DNA of 64,000 nt from Catellatospora tritici. GTDB taxonomy: Bacteria > Actinomycetota > Actinomycetes > Mycobacteriales > Micromonosporaceae. The stretch spans positions 158,330-222,329 of the forward strand of contig NZ_JAHRCY010000013.1 in assembly GCF_019083965.1 (NCBI RefSeq), written 5' to 3'. Each line of letters opens with the position of its first letter. The stretch's first letter is position 1. Positions 60,798 through 64,000 of the stretch are shown one piece after another. The notes under the pieces are model-generated. The model searched no databases, was not told the DNA's origin, and saw nothing but the letters and a program-made list of their open reading frames with translations. The translations under genes were made by a program, and so were the position numbers.

Positions 60798-61439
60798 CTA
60801 GCGGCGGTGCTGGTCGCCGAGCTTCACCGCGAACACCGCCGCCTGCGTACGCCGTTCCAGGCCGAGCTTGGTGAGCAGGCTGGACACGTAGTTCTTGACG
60901 GTCTTCTCGGCCAGGAACATCTGGGCGGCGATCTGCCGGTTGGTCAGGCCGTCGGCGACGTAGCCGAGGATCTTGCGCTCCTGGTCGGTGAGCGCCTTGA
61001 GTTGGTCGGGCTCATGCCGAGGGTGGCGGATGCGGTCGAGCACCCGCTGGGTGACCGCCGGGTCGAGCAGTGACTGGCCCGCGGCGACCCGGCGTACGCC
61101 GTCGACGAGGTCGGTGCCCCGGATCTGCTTGAGCACGTACCCGGCCGCGCCGGCCATGATCGCGGCGAACAGGGCCTCGTCGTCCTCGTACGAGGTGAGG
61201 ATCAGGCCCTGGATGTGCGGGTCGACCGACCGGATGTCGCGGCAGACGTCGATGCCGCTGCCGTCGGGCAGTCGGGCGTCGAGCACCGCCACGTCCGGGC
61301 GCAGTGCCGGGATGCGCCGGGTCGCCTCGACGGCCGAGCCGGACTCGCCGACCACCTCGATGTCACCGGCGGCCTGCAGCAGTTCGCGCAGGCCGCGCCG
61401 GACGACCTCGTGGTCGTCGAGCAGGAACACACGGATCAC
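60798..61439 (-). CDS. DosR/DevR-like response regulator
   Basis: 213 residues from a GTG. Receiver: VFLLDDHEVVRRGLRELL, phospho-acceptor Asp in VAVLDARLPDGSGIDVCRDIR, ILTSYEDDEALFAAIMAGAAGYVLKQIRG with conserved Thr/Ser and Lys. LuxR helix-turn-helix: LTDQERKILGYVADGLTNRQIAAQMFLAEKTVKNYVSSLLTKL. The AEKTVKNYVS helix is the DosR/DevR signature. No sensor kinase is adjacent. A near-consensus DosR box in its upstream region suggests autoregulation. Confidence 0.92.
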   Translation of the reverse strand: MIRVFLLDDHEVVRRGLRELLQAAGDIEVVGESGSAVEATRRIPALRPDVAVLDARLPDGSGIDVCRDIRSVDPHIQGLILTSYEDDEALFAAIMAGAAGYVLKQIRGTDLVDGVRRVAAGQSLLDPAVTQRVLDRIRHPRHEPDQLKALTDQERKILGYVADGLTNRQIAAQMFLAEKTVKNYVSSLLTKLGLERRTQAAVFAVKLGDQHRR

Positions 61440-61472
61440 TACTGCATTCTGCGCCCCCAGCAGCCACGCCGG

Positions 61473-61492
61473 ACAGGGACCAAAGTCCCGCC
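61473..61492. promoter_or_regulatory. DosR box between dosR-like and acg-like genes
   Basis: ACAGGGACCAAAGTCCCGCC against TTSGGGACTWWAGTCCCSAA: the GGGAC-N-AAAGTCCCG core is intact. It lies 34 bp from the regulator start and 55 bp from the nitroreductase start. Confidence 0.75.
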
Positions 61493-61546
61493 CACCCGGG
61501 ACGCGGTGCCCTGCCGCCCGCCGGGGGCGCGGCGCACGGTGAAGAC

Positions 61547-62530
61547 ATGTCAGCGGTGAGTTCAACCGAGCAGGCGTTGCGAAGTGCGGTGCGGGCCGCG
61601 CTGGTCGCGCCGTCGATCTTCAACACCCAGCCGTGGCGCTGGCGGCTCGACCCGCCCAGCGCCCGCCTGTACGCCGACCGCAGCCGCCAGCTGCTGGTGG
61701 CCGACCCGGCCGGTCGGCTGCTCACCGTCAGCTGCGGGGTGGCGCTGCACCATGCCCGCACCGTCCTGGCGGCGCTGGGCCGGATCGTCGACGTGGTCCG
61801 GTTTCCCGACCCGGCCGACCCGGAACTGCTCGCCGAACTGACGGTCGACGGCTGCGGCGAGCCCGAACTGGAGCAGCTGCTGGCGGCGGGCGCGATCCAG
61901 CGGCGGCGCACCGACCGTCGCCCGTTCGGTTCGCGGCTGGTGCCGGAGGCGGTCTGCCGGGCCCTGGCGCGCGCCGCCGAACGGCAGGGCGCGCACGCCC
62001 TGACGATCGGCCGGGACCGCGTTGCCCTGTTCGCACTCACCGCGGTCCACGCCGCCCTGATGGAGCTGTCCGACCCGGACTACCGTGCCGAGCTGGCCGA
62101 CTGGACCCACCGCCCGCCGTGGAGCGGTGACGGCGTGGACACGGCCAGCGGGGTCAGGGCGGTGGCCCGACGCGTGCCGGTACGCGACTACGCCCCCTTC
62201 GGCGGTCCCACCCTGCCCGCCGGTCGCGAGGACGACCGGGGCGCCCGCTACCTGCTGATCTACACCGACAGCGAGCTGCCGGGCGACTGGATCCGGGCCG
62301 GGGAGGCGCTGTCGGCGGTGCTGCTGTCGGCGGTGTCCGTCGGGTTGTCCACGGCTCCGATCAGCGACGTCACCGAGCTGGCCGCGACCCGGGACGAGCT
62401 GCGCGAGCTGCTGCCCGGTCCGGGCCATCCGCAGATCGCGGTACGCGTCGGCTACCCAGCCGACGGCGCGCCGCCGCCACCGACCGCGCGGCGGCTGCCC
62501 GAGGAGGTCGTCGAGACACCACCGAGGTGA
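61547..62530 (+). CDS. Acg-like FMN-binding nitroreductase family protein
   Basis: 327 residues. Acg-family features: an N-terminal half APSIFNTQPWRWRL, GVALHHARTVLAALG, then RRRTDRRPFGSRLVP, and a second nitroreductase-like half ending GWIRAGEALSAVLLSAVSVGLSTAPISDVTE. In mycobacteria the acg gene is a DosR target and the protein sequesters FMN with a lid instead of catalysing reduction. The DosR-like regulator is divergent with a DosR box between. Expected role is in hypoxia or redox adaptation. Confidence 0.9.
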   Translation: MSAVSSTEQALRSAVRAALVAPSIFNTQPWRWRLDPPSARLYADRSRQLLVADPAGRLLTVSCGVALHHARTVLAALGRIVDVVRFPDPADPELLAELTVDGCGEPELEQLLAAGAIQRRRTDRRPFGSRLVPEAVCRALARAAERQGAHALTIGRDRVALFALTAVHAALMELSDPDYRAELADWTHRPPWSGDGVDTASGVRAVARRVPVRDYAPFGGPTLPAGREDDRGARYLLIYTDSELPGDWIRAGEALSAVLLSAVSVGLSTAPISDVTELAATRDELRELLPGPGHPQIAVRVGYPADGAPPPPTARRLPEEVVETPPR

Positions 62531-62576
62531 TCCGCCCGCCCGGGTTCGCCCCGGCTGCCGCTAGCCTGGCCGGGAC

Positions 62577-63371
62577 ATGAGTATTCAGCGCCGGGTAGAG
62601 ATGGTCATGGGTACGGCGATCAGCGTCGACCTCGCCGACGACGCCGAGTTCGAGGTCCTGTTCGAGGGCGCGGCGCAGGCGTTCGCGTGGTTCCGCGAGG
62701 TCGACGAACGGTTCAGCACGTACAAGGAGCACAGCGAGGTCAGTCGGCTGCGCCGCGGGGAGATCACGGCCGCGCAGGGGTCGGCCGACCTGCGGCAGGT
62801 GCTGGCGGCCTGCGCCGACCTGTGGAGCGAGACCGGCGGCTTCTTCGACGCGTCGGCCACCGGGCGGCTGGACCCGTCCGGCTACGTCAAGGGCTGGTCG
62901 GTGCAGGTCGCCTCGGACCGCCTCACCGCGGCGGGGCTGGTGAACCACTGCATCAACGCGGGCGGTGACGTGTGCGTACGCGGCCGTCCGGCACCGGACC
63001 GGTCCTGGCGCGTCGGCATCCAGCATCCCTGGGAGCGCGGGCGCCTGGCCTGGGTCCTGTCGGTCGGCGACGCGGCGGTGGCCACCTCGGGCACCTACGA
63101 GCGCGGCTTGCACGTGGTCGACCCGTTCACCGGGCAGCCCGCCGCCGCACTGCGCTCGGTCACCGTCGTCGGCACTGACCTGGGCTCGGCCGACGCGTAC
63201 GCCACGGCGGCGTTCGCGATGGGCCGGGCCGGGATCGACTGGCTCGCGGCCCGCGCCGACCTCGAATGGGCCGTGATCGCCGAGGACGGCCAGGCCTACC
63301 GCTCGCCCGGCCTGCCACTGGCCGCCGACGACGCGACCCTGGACACCGAGTCTGGCCTCCACCGAGGCTGA
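62577..63371 (+). CDS. apbE: FAD:protein FMN transferase (ApbE-like)
   Basis: 264 residues, somewhat short. ApbE blocks: MVMGTAISVDL, EVDERFSTYKEHSEVSRLRRGE, FFDASATGRLDPSGYVKGWSV, INAGGDVCVRG and ATSGTYERGLHVVDPFTG with AYATAAFAMG (metal Asp/Thr). It moves FMN from FAD to a Thr of a target flavoprotein. There is no lipobox or signal, so it acts in the cytoplasm. The next gene is a ferric-reductase-like membrane protein, a plausible partner. Confidence 0.93.
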   Translation: MSIQRRVEMVMGTAISVDLADDAEFEVLFEGAAQAFAWFREVDERFSTYKEHSEVSRLRRGEITAAQGSADLRQVLAACADLWSETGGFFDASATGRLDPSGYVKGWSVQVASDRLTAAGLVNHCINAGGDVCVRGRPAPDRSWRVGIQHPWERGRLAWVLSVGDAAVATSGTYERGLHVVDPFTGQPAAALRSVTVVGTDLGSADAYATAAFAMGRAGIDWLAARADLEWAVIAEDGQAYRSPGLPLAADDATLDTESGLHRG

Positions 63372-63437
63372 GACCTCTCAGGCGACTCCCAGCCCGCGGT
63401 GAGCCGGACGTGAACCGGATCCCGCATCGTGGGGGGC

Positions 63438-64000
63438 ATGAGCACGGTGGAGCAGACCATCACGGGCCCCGGCGGTGGCCGGGTCAGCGTCGCCGGGTCC
63501 GGTCGTGGCGACGTGTACGCCGTGGCCGCTGCCGGGCTCGCCGTGCTGAGCCTGCTGATCGTCACGCTGCTGTGGGCGGGCGGGGGCGGCCCCGGTGAGC
63601 TGGCCGATGGCGGCACCGTGGCCGCGGCGTCGGCCGGGCGGCTGACCGGGCTGCTGTCGGCCGACCTCCTGCTGCTGCAGGTGCTGCTGCTGGCCCGGAT
63701 TCCGCTGGCGGAGCGGGCTTTCGGGCAGGACCGGTTGGCCCGCTGGCACCGCTGGGCCGGATTCGCCTCGTTCCACCTGCTGCTGGCGCACCTCATCCTG
63801 ATCACGCTGGGCTACACCGGGACCGGCGCGGGCAGCCCGGTCGGGGTCTTCGTCGACCTGGTCGTGACGTACCCGGGCATGCTGCTCGCACTGGCGGGCA
63901 CGCTGCTGCTGGTCCTGGTGGTGGTCACCTCGCTGCGGGCGGCGCGGCGGCGGCTGCGCTACGAGTCCTGGCACCTGCTGCACCTGTACGCGTACCTCGG
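63438..64000 (+). CDS. Ferric reductase-like membrane protein (3' end outside window)
   Basis: At least 187 residues, cut by the window end. ATG after GGGGGGC. Helices about 26-48, 70-88, 105-125 and 138-160 with haem-ligand-like histidines in RWHRWAGFASFHLLLAHL and SWHLLHLYAYLG, the ferric-reductase transmembrane domain pattern. A FAD/NAD-binding reductase domain probably follows outside the window. With ApbE upstream, it may be part of an extracytoplasmic electron-transfer chain. Confidence 0.85.
   Translation, partial: MSTVEQTITGPGGGRVSVAGSGRGDVYAVAAAGLAVLSLLIVTLLWAGGGGPGELADGGTVAAASAGRLTGLLSADLLLLQVLLLARIPLAERAFGQDRLARWHRWAGFASFHLLLAHLILITLGYTGTGAGSPVGVFVDLVVTYPGMLLALAGTLLLVLVVVTSLRAARRRLRYESWHLLHLYAYL

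Overview
The window is very GC-rich (about 70% or more), with dense short-spaced genes, frequent GTG starts and ATGA/GTGA stop-start overlaps. F420-dependent oxidoreductases, Tat-exported copper oxidases and a large set of leaderless promoters (TANNNT 6 to 8 nt before the start codon) all point to an actinomycete, most likely a Micromonosporaceae genus; I cannot name the species. No rRNA, tRNA, CRISPR array, phage or insertion sequence was seen. The stretch looks like chromosomal arm or accessory DNA.

Layout. 1-7.3 kb: an ABC exporter, a Tat-exported laccase-type oxidase with a small membrane partner and a divergent MarR regulator sharing a perfect palindromic operator, then a NarL-type two-component pair. 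7.3-12.2 kb: a translationally coupled MoxR ATPase / DUF58 / two VWA proteins block led by a membrane-anchored trypsin-like protease. 12.2-18 kb: a sugar-type dehydrogenase, an EamA exporter with a divergent MarR regulator and three phased operator boxes, hydrolases and an EAL protein.

18.3-31.2 kb is the most unusual part. It is a seven-gene, tightly coupled operon encoding a giant secreted beta-helix protein, three consecutive multicopper-oxidase-fold proteins, a small anchored protein, a CopC-CopD fusion and a subtilase. The copper ligands of one oxidase seem to be divided between the first two cupredoxin proteins, and the third has none. I infer a split, six-cupredoxin-domain, extracytoplasmic metal oxidase.

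31.4-42.6 kb: a radical SAM/B12 protein, secreted esterase, MpaB-like oxygenase, metallophosphoesterase, MBL hydrolase, a GGDEF protein, two F420-type oxidoreductases and DNA polymerase IV. 42.8-48 kb: divergent secreted glucanases (GH3 and GH16) sharing CebR-like palindromic operators. 48-57 kb: a short Rho paralogue with a long leader, a methyltransferase and membrane glycosyltransferase, and an HSP90-TPR gene pair. 57-64 kb: small membrane proteins, a TetR/reductase divergent pair, and a DosR-like module (response regulator, Acg-like nitroreductase and a near-consensus DosR box between them), followed by ApbE flavin transferase and a ferric-reductase-like membrane protein cut by the window end. 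A structured 65-bp intergenic repeat occurs twice (4.6 and 56.9 kb), with a compensatory base change supporting its fold.
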